A stretch of DNA of 64,000 nucleotides, taken from Zhengitettix transpicula. Its lineage: Eukaryota > Arthropoda > Insecta > Orthoptera > Tetrigidae. The notes below the pieces were generated by a model. It was not told where the DNA came from, ran no database searches, and was given only the letters and a program-made list of their open reading frames with translations. The position numbers and the translations under genes were made by a program. Where the stretch lies: positions 6,440,087 through 6,504,086 of the forward strand of contig CM073591.1 in NCBI GenBank assembly GCA_037074705.1. The letters are read 5' to 3'. Of the stretch, positions 14,066 to 23,802 are shown in pieces (position 1 is the stretch's first letter; the number at the start of each line of letters is the position of its first letter).

Positions 14066-15095
14066 AGATTCAAAACGGCACACTAACTCCTGTTAATGCG
14101 AATAAGACCCCAAAATGTGAACATAATGCCATATGAACTGATTGTTTGGTTTAATTGATTAATAATTTGTTTCTGACATATTGGTTTAATTGTTTATTTA
14201 ACAAACAATAATTGTCAGATAACATTAAATTTTAAAAAATATGCTTATATTAAATCCTTTAAAGAGCAAAACAATCGTTTTTTCATCTCTCTTTAAAATA
14301 AAAAGCAGGCATTTGACATTGCAACATGAGTTGTATTGAATGAAACATTCGGCAGTAGCCATTGTGACCATTTCTCATCAGTCTTAATGTCATTTCCCTT
14401 TGATCTTACATCTACGATATGAATACTAATTAAGGTTTCTTTCCTGGTATACTTCCTCTACAGAAGTATATACTTTTAAAGTAAGCACGGATAAAACGAA
14501 ATTGTTGTTTGTAAATATTTAATATGGCAAAATTATACATATAAAGACACATTATATACATGTGTGTGTTTCTTACAATCAATTTTACCGGGACATTAGG
14601 GGTGGATCTTACGATGCAGAGAATTAAGAGAAATATCAGTATTGAGTTGTATCGTCCCCTTTTAATACAGTGTTTGAAATCATACAATTCCTAAGACTGA
14701 TTAAGTAAGACGTCTAAATTGTGTTTCTTTCAAGCAATCTGTCTTCAATGCTCAGGAAACCCATGGTCCTTATTATGCTAGTGTATTACTCACTTCTTTT
14801 GTAAAGTTATCTAGATTTATACAAACCTTTACTCTCATGATTTTAACAATTGACCAGTAACCTCATTGCTGATTAGAGAAATGAGCCAGAGGGACAATTT
14901 TGCTGAATCTAAAATACCAACTAAGCTTCATTTTACTTTTCAGTTTCCACAAAACAGAGACTGGAGGCGCAGAGGGATTGGTTCCAGGCTGACGACAGCC
15001 AGAGGGTGGACGAGTCAAAGAGAAGCGGGCCGGTGGTCAATGAGGGAACGTTGTTCGGGGTCGAGGGCTCCTTCAAGAAGCTCAACATCGATTAA
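5935..15095 (+). CDS. CRAL-TRIO lipid-transfer protein, gene A (six coding exons, 301 aa)
   Basis: Spliced CDS 5935-6061, 7811-7967, 9083-9335, 10279-10389, 12442-12547, 14944-15095 (906 nt with TAA). All introns are GT-AG with phases 1,2,0,0,1. The family carries a hydrophobic ligand in a Sec14-type pocket in the cytosol; alpha-tocopherol and retinoid carriers belong to it. Visible marks: the helical [17 protein letters not shown] segment (about residues 46-70, CRAL-TRIO N-terminal type), the core strand FVFLFDM (149-155) followed by GHIAKL, the PLRMKAVHV segment (183-191), LLPKDYGG (about 236-243), which resembles the ILPLEYGG of alpha-TTP, and a conserved tail [16 protein letters not shown]. 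The length of about 300 aa is usual for insect members. A TTTCAG acceptor five bases before ATG implies an upstream non-coding exon that I could not locate. It is the most divergent of the three copies. The ligand is not deducible. Confidence 0.88.
6062..7810. other. Intron 1 of gene A
   Basis: 1749 nt. 6598-6660 (+) preserves [14 protein letters not shown], a second short reverse-transcriptase relic. The 103-codon frame at 7018-7329 lies in a locally GC-richer patch with no recognised domain. Confidence 0.6.
7811..7967 (+). CDS. Gene A coding exon 2
   Basis: It follows acceptor TTATTTCAG and ends in phase 2 at donor T|GTAAGT. It carries the CRAL-TRIO N-type helix ([17 protein letters not shown]) and the [17 protein letters not shown] motif shared with both paralogues. 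Length 157 nt, identical in all three genes. Confidence 0.88.
8132..8681 (+). mobile_element. R1 retroposon copy with poly(A) tail and target duplication (intron 2 of gene A)
   Basis: About 550 bp. It opens with a GCGAGAGAATCTC..CTCGCAGG fold, contains the R1 landmarks GGCGTGGGACAAGTACCC and GGTAGGATCCTTAAACCATA, and ends in A(12). It is flanked by ACTTCAGCT at 8123-8131 and 8682-8690, a 9-bp target-site duplication. No coding frame is conserved between copies, so this is a non-autonomous retroposon or a LINE 3' end. Confidence 0.75.
8691..9082. other. Rest of intron 2 of gene A
   Basis: AT-rich. Nothing recognised before the acceptor at 9082. Confidence 0.5.
9083..9335 (+). CDS. Gene A coding exon 3
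   Basis: It starts after TCTTTCAG and ends in phase 0 at CAG|GTTTGT. It encodes the first half of the CRAL-TRIO domain, including [17 protein letters not shown] and [19 protein letters not shown]. Length 253 nt in all three genes. Confidence 0.88.
9336..10278. other. Intron 3 of gene A
   Basis: 943 nt. Near 9808-9840 a CCACAGGGTTCTAGTTTTGA stretch reads PQGSSFDP and is a minimal reverse-transcriptase relic. Otherwise unremarkable. Confidence 0.5.
10279..10389 (+). CDS. Gene A coding exon 4
   Basis: 37 codons between acceptor TTTTGCAG and donor ATG|GTAAGA. It encodes [19 protein letters not shown] then [10 protein letters not shown], the segment that matches the PLKVRGIHLIN region of vertebrate alpha-TTP. 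Confidence 0.87.
10487..10650 (-). repeat. Penelope-like terminal repeat, single arm (intron 4 of gene A)
   Basis: The minus strand reads GTGCAGTTGTGTCACTC, then GCACCTGACAAAAGGGAC and AAGGATCCCAAAAATGTTG. It is the same unit as at 35.4, 41.9 and 57.5 kb. The core has decayed (CTGACAA for CTGANGA, AAAAA for GAAAC). Confidence 0.6.
11113..11570 (-). pseudogene. CR1/Jockey-like LINE 3' end, minus strand (intron 4 of gene A)
   Basis: The minus strand encodes [52 protein letters not shown], closely matching the copy at 13.5 kb, and ends in the same GAAGCGCACACATGCC complement next to AT repeats. It is 5'-truncated and therefore dead. Confidence 0.75.
11590..12010 (+). repeat. R3 interspersed repeat copy
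   Basis: Landmarks: TTCCTCATACAAATCTACAC, AGTATAATTTCAAC-type text (GTATAATTTCAACCCCC), GGGCGTTAC and CTGAGATTGGAGT followed by GTCGCTGAGTTTAATTA. Related copies lie near 19.2-19.5 (-), 22.8 (+), 25.0-25.6 (-), 31.2 (+) and 32.3 kb (+). No protein frame is shared and the class is unknown. Confidence 0.55.
12442..12547 (+). CDS. Gene A coding exon 5
   Basis: It opens after TATTTCAG and ends in phase 1 at CGAG|GTGAGT. It encodes the end of the CRAL-TRIO domain, with [21 protein letters not shown], the family's LP.(E/D)YGG signature. Confidence 0.87.
12766..12812. repeat. (AT)n microsatellite
   Basis: About 47 nt of alternating AT. It sits at the 3' end of the SINE-like unit that follows on the minus strand. 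Confidence 0.9.
12813..13083 (-). repeat. tRNA-headed SINE-like element (intron 5 of gene A)
   Basis: The minus-strand head 13083-13012 folds as a complete cloverleaf: 7-bp acceptor GACCCGG/CTGGGTC, D arm with GGTGGCCGAGATGG, anticodon stem TCTGT/GCAGA, T arm GTGGG-TTCAAGT-CCCGC. The loop GTACTAA gives anticodon ACT. A real serine tRNA would have a long variable arm, and here it is only four bases. An unrelated body of about 200 bp and an AT-repeat tail follow, as in tRNA-derived SINEs. The tail text recurs at 13168-13196. Confidence 0.5.
13197..13249. repeat. (TA)n microsatellite
   Basis: Alternating TA directly left of the inverted repeat at 13251. Confidence 0.9.
13251..13391. repeat. Large perfect-stem inverted repeat
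   Basis: Arms 13251-13303 and 13338-13391 are reverse complements with a few mismatches (GGCTTACCTGAAAGTGAAGT against ACTTCACTTTCAGGTAAGCC). The spacer is about 34 nt. (TA)n tracts lie on both sides. It could be a fold-back transposon remnant or a palindrome formed at the unstable AT tracts. Confidence 0.75.
13453..13497. repeat. (TA)n microsatellite
   Basis: Uninterrupted TA run just before the LINE fragment at 13499. Confidence 0.9.
13499..14008 (+). pseudogene. CR1/Jockey-like LINE 3' end (intron 5 of gene A)
   Basis: A 147-codon open frame encodes the LINE C-terminus: [64 protein letters not shown] and a cysteine pattern [10 protein letters not shown]. The 3' end GTGTGCGCTTCCAATATATT runs into an ATT/TA tract. 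It is 5'-truncated and open by youth, not a host gene. Confidence 0.8.
14009..14062. repeat. (ATT)n then (AT)n tract
   Basis: Trinucleotide followed by dinucleotide repeat at the LINE tail. Confidence 0.85.
14063..14943. other. Distal intron 5 of gene A
   Basis: AT-rich. No element recognised. Confidence 0.5.
14944..15095 (+). CDS. Gene A coding exon 6 and stop
   Basis: It follows a TTTTCAG acceptor and ends with TAA at 15093-15095. The first part varies between paralogues. [22 protein letters not shown] and KKLNID are shared with gene C nearly residue for residue. AATAAA-type signals occur further downstream (about 15515), none immediately after the stop. Confidence 0.87.
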
Positions 15096-16270
15096 GTGTA
15101 AAACAAACTGTCAATCATTTATTTGTTGAAAATATCTATATATGTCTGTATCTGTATAAAATATAGAATTAAAATAGTGTAATGTCCAAAACAGAGCAAG
15201 ATTAGATCACAAAAATAAGCACCAAAATACTATGTTAAACAATTGTTGTTGCTTTCAATAGGTGTTAAAGTAAAATTAATAGAAAGAAACATGGCACACA
15301 ATTCAAGCAACTGAAACAAAACGGTTGCAGCTACATAACGAAGGTATTTTATTATTCACATGTTACCTTGATCTGTTTATTGTCTGTTTCATTATTTAAT
15401 TGTTGTATTTATTTATTATTGTACATTCAATGAGAGAAGCACTATCCATGTTATGAAGTATGAGTCTGTTATTTTTGTTAAAGATAGTACCAACTGTTTA
15501 TCAAGTGTTAGTAAAATAAATTGATTTAAAAATATCCAACAAAGAGACAATATTAATTACATTATTTTCCAGAGTGCATTGGCTGAACTTATTCAAGTAT
15601 TACTGACGACAGTATTTGTTGGTCAGTGACGTTGATTCTTGTGAACAATTTAACGTTTTACTTTAATACACACTTGTAAGTGGACACAGGGCAGACAATT
15701 GCATTGATAAACCCATTGCAATGTTAGACCAAAAAAAAGGGTTCCACGAATAAATGGAAATTCTGAGTCTTCAGGCCACCTTATTTTTTTTTTGGATGGA
15801 TTTGTCAGTCCATTTGAGCTTCGACATTCTTGTCCAGCAAGCCGTCGCCTCCTTTCAGACAGTACAAATGCTTTATGCATGTTCTCATGCTTAAGTTGTG
15901 AACTTTTATGTTTACAAACAATTTCTGACTTTAGGCCAATTCCCACTAATCATATTATACTTTAAGTGAAGTGACGGCAGTGGTGAATTCCAGTGGCCGA
16001 GCACCACTCAGAAGGCCGTCAGATCAAACGTACATCATCACCACTTGTTAATCACGAAAGCAGGATTATTTCTTTGTTCAGCGACGAAGGTGTTGGATGT
16101 GTTGGAGAGACATTTTGTAGGGTGTGAGTTGGAGAGGAGCAGAGTAAGTCAGCGATACAGGACAAAGAACTGAAATGTTAACGTCTGACGTTAAATACAT
16201 AATAACAAAATGTATATTTTCCATCTCGCACCATTAACCAACAAAAAATTAATGAAATCCAAGATGTTAA
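15096..16270. other. 3' flank of gene A
   Basis: It should contain the gene A 3' UTR; AATAAA-type motifs occur at about 15515. No other gene or repeat was recognised to 16.27 kb. Confidence 0.4.
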
Positions 16271-16279
16271 ATAGAGAAA

Positions 16280-16935
16280 TGAAGTTAAAAATTTTACAAA
16301 GCACTTATAAGACCTGTGGTGGTATACGGCTGTGAAACATGGACCCTGAATAATAATGATAAGCACTTACTCAGAATGTTTGAACGCACGATACTGAGAA
16401 GGATATACGGACCTGAATGTACGAATGAAGAATGGAGAATTAGAGCACGAGGACGTTGATAGGTTTATCAAGAGCAGAAGGTTGGGCCTGGATGGGACAC
16501 GTACTTAGGATGGATGATAGTAGAACACCTACCTAGACTGATTATGGACTGGAAGCCAGTTGGAAGCACTTACTCAGAATATTTGAACACACGATACTGA
16601 GAAGGATATACTGACCTGTATGTACGAATGGAGAATTAGAGCACGAGGACATTGATAGGTATATCAAGAGCAGACGGTTGGGCCTGGATGGGACACGTAC
16701 TTAGGATGGATGAAAGTAGAACACCTACCTAGACTGATTATGGACTGGAAGCCAGTCGGGAGGAGGAAAAGGGGGAGACCCCGGACAAGATGGGTGGATG
16801 ACATCGAGGAGTTACAAACCATGAAAGCAAGAGGATGGCGGAGACTGACACAGTAGAGGACACAATGGAAGAAAATTGTTAATAAGGCCAAAACTCACAT
16901 TGGGCTGTAGTGCCAATAAAAGAAGAAGAAGACTA
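16280..16935 (+). pseudogene. RTE-like LINE C-terminal relic with internal duplication
   Basis: The plus strand reads RPVVVYGCETWTLNN, LLRMFERTILRRIYGP, GWMGHVLRMD and RRKRGRPRTRWMDDIEELQ, then AKTHIGL, the typical end of RTE/BovB-like reverse transcriptase proteins. Stops and shifts are present. A block of about 203 bp (16361-16563) is repeated at 16564-16760. Confidence 0.75.
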
Positions 16936-16965
16936 TTAACCACAACTCATATAAAAAAAATCAAC

Positions 16966-17298
16966 TTAAAAAAGAAAAGTAAGAAACATGTTGATAATTT
17001 TTGAGGTATAAATTCTTGTATACCAACCTGTTCCTGACAAGGATTCCAGTTCTTGATTTAATTCAGGGATAATACGGGCAGTGTGAGTGAGAAGTGCTGA
17101 GGTAGCTGTTATATAGGAAGGGCTGCCGAATTTACCGATTAGGGTCACTGTTATATCAAGATATTTGAACCAGAAACAGGTTCCTCTCCTATCTTTTATT
17201 TTACCAAAATATGAGTAACTCGGAAGGTCGTTCCCGGTGATTATCTGTCGATATTGTGTGCCTGCGGCTGTTGTCCTTGGCCAACCTGTTCCCGACAA
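16966..17298 (-). other. Unrecognised 110-codon open frame between direct repeats
   Basis: The minus-strand frame begins MSGTGWPRTTAAGTQYRQ and contains FKYLDITVTLIGKFG. A 35-bp direct repeat (CCTGTTCCTGACAAGGATTC near 17030 and 17286) brackets it and encodes the LSGTGW text at both ends. I do not recognise the protein. It is probably a repeat fragment. Confidence 0.2.
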
Positions 17299-17499
17299 GG
17301 ATTCCCGTTCTTGGTCAGTCTAATATAACTTTAATTAACTAATTTTCGTATCACGGGTCTCTTTTCCTTATTCTCAGCCTCAAGACCTCACTTCTCTCTC
17401 TCTCCTGCAAAGAGGATATAGATACTCTTTGAACCGCTGGGCTTTTATACTCTTAGAAAAACAAACAATACTCTTGGACATTTTAATATACGAGCCAAG

Positions 17500-18297
17500 T
17501 GACGTCACTCACCGCCGTGTGTGCAGACAGCAACATGCGTGTATCTGCGGCCATTCTCAAGGGATTTTGCTAAAACGCGTTGCAAAGAGAATTAAATCCT
17601 CCACGACCTTTACTCCGTGACTGATGACGTCACTGGCGGCCATTTTGCAGATATCAGCACTAGAAATACGACAAGGTGCATTCTCTTAGGGAAATGTCGT
17701 GACTTTGACGCAGGATTTCTCCCACTTCCTTGGACCTGATTTCGTCCTGGAGTCCACCATCACATGCAGAATTTCATCCTCTACAATTCATCCCTGAACA
17801 TTATTATCACTAGAGCGCTTCATTCGGCTGCTATCAGCGAAAAACTGAAGAGAGGAACCAAAATGTCGTGGTTTTTAGGGTCACAAAATCTTTCCCCTCA
17901 GGAAAACTTCGGCTTTCTTCACTAATGGCCACGACATGTACAAAAGGTGGGGTAAATAATACCAGCGTTTCAAAGAACGTCTATATTCTTTTGCACGGAA
18001 GCAAAGAATAGCAAGAAGAACGTGACGTCACTCGCATCATGTGCGCCATATTAGCGACGTACACACACAAAAATGTGTGTACCTGCGGCCATTTTGAATG
18101 AATTCTTAAAACCAGATCACAGCGTTGCAAAGAGAATTAAATCCTCCACGACCTTTACTCCGTGACTGATGACGTCACTGGCGGCCATTTTGCAGATATC
18201 AGCACTAGAAATACGACAAGCTGCGTTCTCTTAGGAAGTGTCCGTGACTTTGACGCAGGATTTCTCCCACTTCCTTGGACCTGATTCCGTCCGTTCA
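17500..18297 (+). repeat. R2 repeat, direct dimer
   Basis: Two R2 copies joined by a spacer of about 170 bp (CACTAATGGCCACGACATGT..AACGTGACGTCACTCGCATC). Landmarks of each: CAGACAGCAACATGCGTGT-type start, GAATTAAATCCTCCACGACC, TGACGTCACTGGCGG directly followed by CCATTTTGCAG, GATTTCTCCCACTTCCTTGG. The second copy stops abruptly at 18297. Confidence 0.75.
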
Positions 18298-18790
18298 AAT
18301 AATATTATAAAAATTTGGACATATATTTTTTGGGGGGGGGAGGGGGAGGTTATTTTGACGGTGTTGGAGTGACAAGAAAATACATATTAAAAAAAAATCA
18401 TGTACTGAAGGGTTATGTCCTTTGGCCCTGATATGTTTATCTTTGATTTGAGTTCTTACGTTCAATTATCCAGTCCTAAGGTCGTCCTGCAACCACCCTC
18501 CCCCCCCCCAGCCACCCAGTGCTGTAACGGACGGTGGCCGTACGTGACGTAGGCGGCGTGACGTCACGAGGCTACGGTGACCAGAAGCTGAGGAGGGCGG
18601 CGACGGTCGTGACGTCACGAGGGGAACCTTGGAGCACCCGCTGGGTCAGACCTACCAAGTTTTTTGGCCCGTTGCAGTTGTTGGCGGTGGCCGCGTTCTT
18701 GAGCATTTTAATATCACACGTGACCTTCTCTGTAAATGCAAACCGCAGGATGCGGAAATTCCCTGGCGAGTAACAAACCGGCTCCAGAGA
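18298..18790. other. GC-rich spacer before the first CT array
   Basis: G- and C-homopolymer runs near 18334-18350 and 18500-18511, and two TGACGTCACGAGG motifs near 18561 and 18612. No supported gene. Confidence 0.4.
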
Positions 18791-18796
18791 GAAAAA

Positions 18797-18798
<2 letters not shown>

Positions 18799-18875
<77 letters not shown>

Positions 18876-18933
18876 TGTCTCTCTCTCTGTCTCTCTCTCT
18901 CTGTCTGTCTGTCTCTCTCTGTCTCGCTCTCTG

Positions 18934-19007
<74 letters not shown>

Positions 19008-19014
19008 CGTGTGT

Positions 19015-19059
<45 letters not shown>
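18799..19059. repeat. (CT)n / (GT)n / (GA)n compound microsatellite
   Basis: About 200 nt of CT with GTCT variants, then about 30 nt GTGTGT, then (GA)n to about 19059. Because the last part is purine and the first part pyrimidine on the same strand, the two can pair with each other. Confidence 0.95.
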
Positions 19060-19062
<3 letters not shown>

Positions 19063-19164
19063 CAATCCTCCTGTGACGTCGTAAGCGTACCTCAAACAGA
19101 CTCTCTGGTTCACCGTATTTGGAAGGTAAATATTCCTAGAACACTGTCTGGCGTTGCCCTGTGT

Positions 19165-19555
19165 CGCCATCGTTAAACTCAGCGACATCCATACCCCCGG
19201 ATTCGACTCCAATCTCGGTTGCATCCGCGTTATTTTCTAGTAACGCCTCTCCACCTCCCACCCCTAAGGCTGCTACCCTTAAATAGCGAGAGGGTTTCAA
19301 ATATCTAGAGGAACGCTACGTACCACATGGACCTCGAAAAAAATATTTAATCGATGAAAATTTCTGCCGTTTTAGCACTTTGATGCCTATGGGGGGGGGG
19401 GGGGGGGGTTGATCGGCAAGTTCAATGTCAGAAATAAACTAAGCGACATCCGTAACTCCGGATTGGACTCCAATCTTGGTTCTTTTCGCGTTATTTTTTA
19501 ATAACGCACCCCCACCCGTAAGGGTGCTTCACTCTTATGACGAAAAGGGTTGAAA
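19165..19555 (-). repeat. R3 repeat copies, minus strand
   Basis: TTAAACTCAGCGACATCC then GGATTCGACTCCAATCTCGG (19171-19220) and a second copy from 19437, interrupted by a poly(G) tract at 19391-19407. They match the minus strand of the R3 copy at 11.9 kb. Confidence 0.55.
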
Positions 19556-19559
19556 TTAC

Positions 19560-19996
19560 ACACAGAAAAACATCGGGAGAAACACTATCCTTCGCAGGGA
19601 GCTCTGCAGTAGGCTACCGTTGGGGATGCCTCCTCCTCTCTCCGTTTCTGAACTAAGGTTCCCACAAGCAGAGGCCTGTTTGCAGAGGTGCATGTTCCGG
19701 GGTCGCAGACCTTGTTCCTCCGGTAAGATTTGTCCTCTGTTAGCATTGGAACAGTCGGCCAGCTGCCTCCTAAACTGGTTGAGGTACGGAGAAGGGAATG
19801 CTGCGTCCCCACAGCAAACCCCCTCTCCCGCCAGCCAGGGAGGGGCGTGGGACAAGTACCCAATGCCCGACCTACCTGATGCACGTTTTCTGTGGTTTGT
19901 CCTGAGTCACTGGTAGGCGAATTTCCGGGTAGGATCCTTAAACCACAGCCCGGGGGGATCCCTAGTTAACCCTTGGATACCTTCCTCTACCCTTCC
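19560..19996 (+). mobile_element. R1 repeat copy, 3'-truncated
   Basis: R1 text from AACACTATCCTTCGCAGGGAG to CCTTCCTCTACCCTTCCG, where it breaks directly into R2 DNA. The poly(A) end is absent. Confidence 0.7.
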
Positions 19997-20460
19997 GCCG
20001 TGCGCAGACAGCAACATGCGTGTATTTGCGGCCATTTTGAACGGATTTGTCAAAACCAGATCACGCGTTGCAAAGAGAATTAAATCCTCCACGACCTTTA
20101 CTCAGTGACTAATGACGTCACTGGCGGCCATTTTGCAGATATCAGCACTGGAAACACGACAAGCTGCGTTCTCTTAGGAAACGTCGTGACTTTGACGCAG
20201 GATTTCTCCCACTTCCTTGGACCTGATTCCGTCCTCGAGTCCACCATCACATGCAGAATTTCATCCTCTACAATTCATCACTGAACGTTATTTTCTCTAC
20301 AACGCTTCATTCTGCTGCTATCAGCGGAAAACTGCAAAGAGGTGCAACATTCCGTGCGTTTAGAAGCACAGAGAAACGTTTCCCTCCCGAGGCCTTTAGA
20401 ATAGGAAAACTCGACTGATTTTTCACCAATGGCCACGACGACATGTGTGAGAGTTGGAAA
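19997..20460 (+). repeat. R2 repeat copy
   Basis: It starts CCGTGCGCAGACAGCAACAT, carries the TGACGTCA at 20113 with GCGGCCATTTTG behind it, and ends near CACCAATGGCCACGACG. Confidence 0.75.
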
Positions 20461-21130
20461 AGAAAAATATCCAACCTTTTTTACTGGCGAAGGCCTTTTT
20501 TTTTGGACATAGCTTCAGTTGTGTGGACATAAATTCCACACCAAGGAACTGAGAAACACTTGTAGTGATTCTGGGCCCATAACCTGTTTGTAGCATCACC
20601 TGAAGAAGGAAAGAGCCGCGCATGGGGACTGCGACGGTTGTAGCGGAAAATATTAACCACTCGCTGTGACGTCACTGGCGCGGCGTTGCCCGGGTATTTA
20701 TTTAATCTTTAGTCAAGAAGTGACTTAACCTCAATCTAGCTCCTCCGTACACACTTTAGCGCATTAATCAAACAGCTGTAAAATACAGTGAATGTTTCTG
20801 CATCAGTCGCAACAAACATAACCTCCGAATTTCTTCTTAAATACACTCCTTGAGTATCACAGGACGCAACTAACTGGCCCCTCACTCTTCAGACACTACG
20901 TAAGATAAGCGAGATTCACAATGTAAACAAATGGTCCGCCATATTGGGAGTCACTAAACATGGCGGCGGAAATTAAGTTAAGGATCGTGAAGTATTTGGT
21001 ATTGCATTTTATTATCATTCGACGGAGCATCGCTGGATATAATTATTATTTTTATTCAATGAAAATGTTTCTGCCGTATTTCATTAACGGGAAAAGGAAC
21101 TATTTCCTTTGTTCGTCGCGTAGTAACGTC
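20461..21130. other. Intergenic, no gene recognised
   Basis: A GCGGCGTTGCCCGGGTATTT motif at 20681 recurs at 24.95 and 30.73 kb and probably marks an end of a repeat family. Otherwise unremarkable. Confidence 0.35.
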
Positions 21131-21576
21131 CCTGTCTCTCTCTCTCTGTCTCTCTCTCTGTCTCTTTCTCTCTGTCTCTCTCTCTGTCTCTTTCTCTCTC
21201 TCTCTCTGTCTCTCTCTGTCTCTTTCTCTGTCTCTCTCTGTCTCTCTCTGTCTCTCTCTGTCTCTCTCTCTGTCTCTCTCTCTGTCTCTCTCTCTCTCTG
21301 TCTCTCTCTGTGTCTCTGTCTCTCTCTCTGTCTCTGTCTCTCTCTCTCTCTCTGTCTCTCTCTGTCTCTCTCTCTCTCTGTCTCTCTCTCTGTCTCTCTC
21401 TGTCTCTCTCTCTGTCTCTCTCTCTGTCTCTGTCTCTCTGTCTCTGTCTCTCTCTGTGTCTCTCTCTGTCTCTCTCTGTGTCTCTGTCTCTCTCTCTCTG
21501 TCTCTCTCTGTCTCTCTCTGTCTCTGTCTCTCTCTCTCTGTCTCTCTCTCTGTCTCTCTCTCTGTCTCTCTCTCTG

Positions 21577-21607
<31 letters not shown>

Positions 21608-21608
21608 G

Positions 21609-21639
<31 letters not shown>

Positions 21640-21832
21640 GTCTCTGTCTCTCTGTCTCTGTCTCTCTCTGTGTCTCTCTCTGTCTCTCTCTCTGTCTCTC
21701 TCTGTCTCTCTCTCTCTGTCTCTTTCTCTGTCTCTCTCTGTCTCTCTCTCTCTGTCTCTGTCTCTCTCTGTCTGTCTCTGTCTCTCTGTCTCTCTCTCTC
21801 TCTGTCTCTGTCTCTCTCTCTCTCTCTCTCTC
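21131..21832. repeat. Long CT-rich array (CTCTCTGTCT type)
   Basis: About 700 nt of pure CT with GTCT interruptions every 8-14 nt. Long Ser/Leu/Val/Cys or Arg/Glu open frames through it come only from the repeat. It ends in a CCCGTGACGTCACGG site. Confidence 0.95.
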
Positions 21833-22069
21833 CCGTGACGTCACGGTCTCTCGGCGATTACAGTGATGTAACATAAACTTATCCCTTTGTTTTTTAAGTA
21901 CATTTCTTTCCACCCTTATGCTAGGGGTTTCTCACCCCCGTGGACAGTAGCGTTTCTCGAGTGTTGAAGAACACGTGTACCAAGGTTTGCTGCTGTCAGG
22001 CCCCGCGTTTAAGTTCGTATAGAGAGTAACGTAAATACATACATACACACATACAAACACGTCCCCTGT

Positions 22070-22347
22070 CCCGGCAAGGGGACGAACTGCGCACGCGGTT
22101 CCGGGACGGCGGCCATCTTGAGGAGCGACGTCACCGGTCCCTGAGATGACGTCACGGGACGCGCTCTTGAGGTAGCGAAGACTGGACCGACCTCAGCCTC
22201 GCGGGCAATTGGGTGGACGGGAATAAGAGACCGCTTTTTCGAAACGTGTTGCCCTTGAGCCGAGGCCGCGCCACCAGTCGCCGCCGTCCAGGCCAGAGAG
22301 AACAACAGACATTGCGGCCGCGGATCTCGGCGGGTCTGGACGCGGAG
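22070..22347 (+). promoter_or_regulatory. CpG-rich segment ending in a splice donor (possible promoter and first exon)
   Basis: A GC- and CpG-rich block in a mostly AT-rich window. It holds two TGACGTCA-type sites (TGATGACGTCACGG, GCGACGTCACCG) and a GCGGCCATCTTG motif, and ends in GACGCGGAG|GTGAGT (donor at 22348). The donor context resembles that at 47013 (GACGCGAAG|GTGAGT). It could be the distant first exon of gene B or part of a repeat. No TATA box was seen. Confidence 0.25.
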
Positions 22348-22516
22348 GTGAGTCTTGACGGTCTCCGTCGACGCTCGAAGATCACTCAATCAATAACCCA
22401 CCACGAATACTGTCACCAACCCACAAGTGTCTTTGTTTCACATTCGCTTGACATGCAGCATCTCTGACATTAACCTACAACAACAGCGCTGCCAACGTTG
22501 CAGGGAAAGGTCTAGA

Positions 22517-22690
22517 TTAAACAGTAACAGGAGAACGTCGTGTAACTGTGTTCCTTAAGTCTCTAGTTAACAAGCATCGTTTAGTCCGGCCGATGTAACA
22601 ACGATGGAGCGTCTTTGAGATTAGCCTTTTATTTAAAATCCGCTTGTTGCCGCAGGTTTGTCGTTGTCCTACACACGTACGCGCACACAC
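22517..22690 (-). repeat. Penelope-like GIY-YIG fragment
   Basis: The minus strand reads RCYIGRTKRCLLTRDLRN, the GIY-YIG endonuclease N-terminal motif of Penelope-like elements, much decayed. A (CA)n tract follows at 22685-22700. Confidence 0.5.
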
Positions 22691-22727
22691 ACACACACAC
22701 ATATATATGCCACATCAGACTTCAGCG

Positions 22728-22908
22728 TAAGGGCGTGGGACAAGTACCCAGAGCCCGACCTACCTGACGCATTACATAAAAATAACGCGTGTACAACTGA
22801 GATTGGAGTCGAATCCGGGGTTATGGACGTCGCTGAGTTTAATTACGGCAACCCTGGCAACGCCATACACGCAGCTATTAAATTATATATATATATATAT
22901 ATATATAA
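22728..22908 (+). repeat. R1 scrap, R3 tail and (TA)n
   Basis: GGGCGTGGGACAAGTACCC (22733-22751) is R1. CTGAGATTGGAGTCGAATCC (22798-22817) and the following GTCGCTGAGTTTAATTA are the R3 tail. An AT run follows at 22884-22908. Confidence 0.55.
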
Positions 22909-23800
22909 TTTTGAGTTAAATTTTTAAATCTTCCGCGCCTCTTGCCAGTGATATTATAACCCGGATAAACGTCAGTGTTGAAAAGGAATCACGACGACGG
23001 CGCCTTGAGGGACGCCAAAGACCACTGACTGCGCTCTAGAAGGAGAACAGGACGTCACTGAGTTGCTCCTGGCACTGAAACTTTGCTCGTCCGCGATGTT
23101 GCAGAGGCACTGCACGACTTCTAAGAAGAAAGTCGTTGACGTGAGGAAGACACATTTAGTTTCCTTGTGAGGGACGACTTCCTTCTACTTGCTGCTGGCT
23201 GTTGTCCTGCAGCTCCTCAACGTTGCTCTTATAAGAAGCGCGGGAACGTCACGCCCTGTCACGTCACGTCACCTGCCTCCAGTCTAACACTACAGACAGT
23301 CACGTGGAACATTCCAGAGATGCTGCTGTCACGTGTCACGTGTGGGGGATTCTAAATATCACACACAAGGCTCGTGTGGCGTTGTTAAATAACAGTGACA
23401 GGCCCTGCCTGCGAGAGCAAGGCACGTGACTGAGTAGGGCTGAGATTCAACCACCTGATGATGACTCGTGAATTGTGGGTGATTGTTTGGAACCCTTGAG
23501 GAAGAGGATTAAATCCTCCACAACTTTCCTCCTATGAGAAATTAGTGCAGCAGCGGCCATTGTGTAGCCATCAGGAGTCACGCCTTCATAATGCTGAGGT
23601 TTCAACAGTAAATAATAACACTTGAGGTGATTAAGTGACGTAATCCTCTGCTCTACGGGGGACCAGGGACCCTCAGGCGCCTGTAGTGACGTCGACAACA
23701 GAGCACAGACTGAGATACGTGACGCGGCGTGACGTGACGTACCGTGACAGCAGAGTGTGTCTGAAAAACATTGTCAGACAACAACGTCGCAGACCTTCAC
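22909..23800. other. Intergenic CpG-rich stretch, no gene recognised
   Basis: It contains a diverged R2-like segment (about 23505-23570, GAGGATTAAATCCTCCACAAC and GCGGCCATTGTG). Open frames here lack any family signature. Confidence 0.35.
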
Positions 23801-23802
23801 GT

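Noticed and set aside
18629..19224. Open frames of 130-190 codons made of Ser/Leu or Arg/Glu repeats
   Set aside because: They translate CT or GA dinucleotide repeats, exist in several frames and both strands at once, and have no non-repetitive domain.
20960..21913. Open frames of up to 292 codons on both strands
   Set aside because: Same cause: a 700-bp CT-rich array with no stop codons in any frame.
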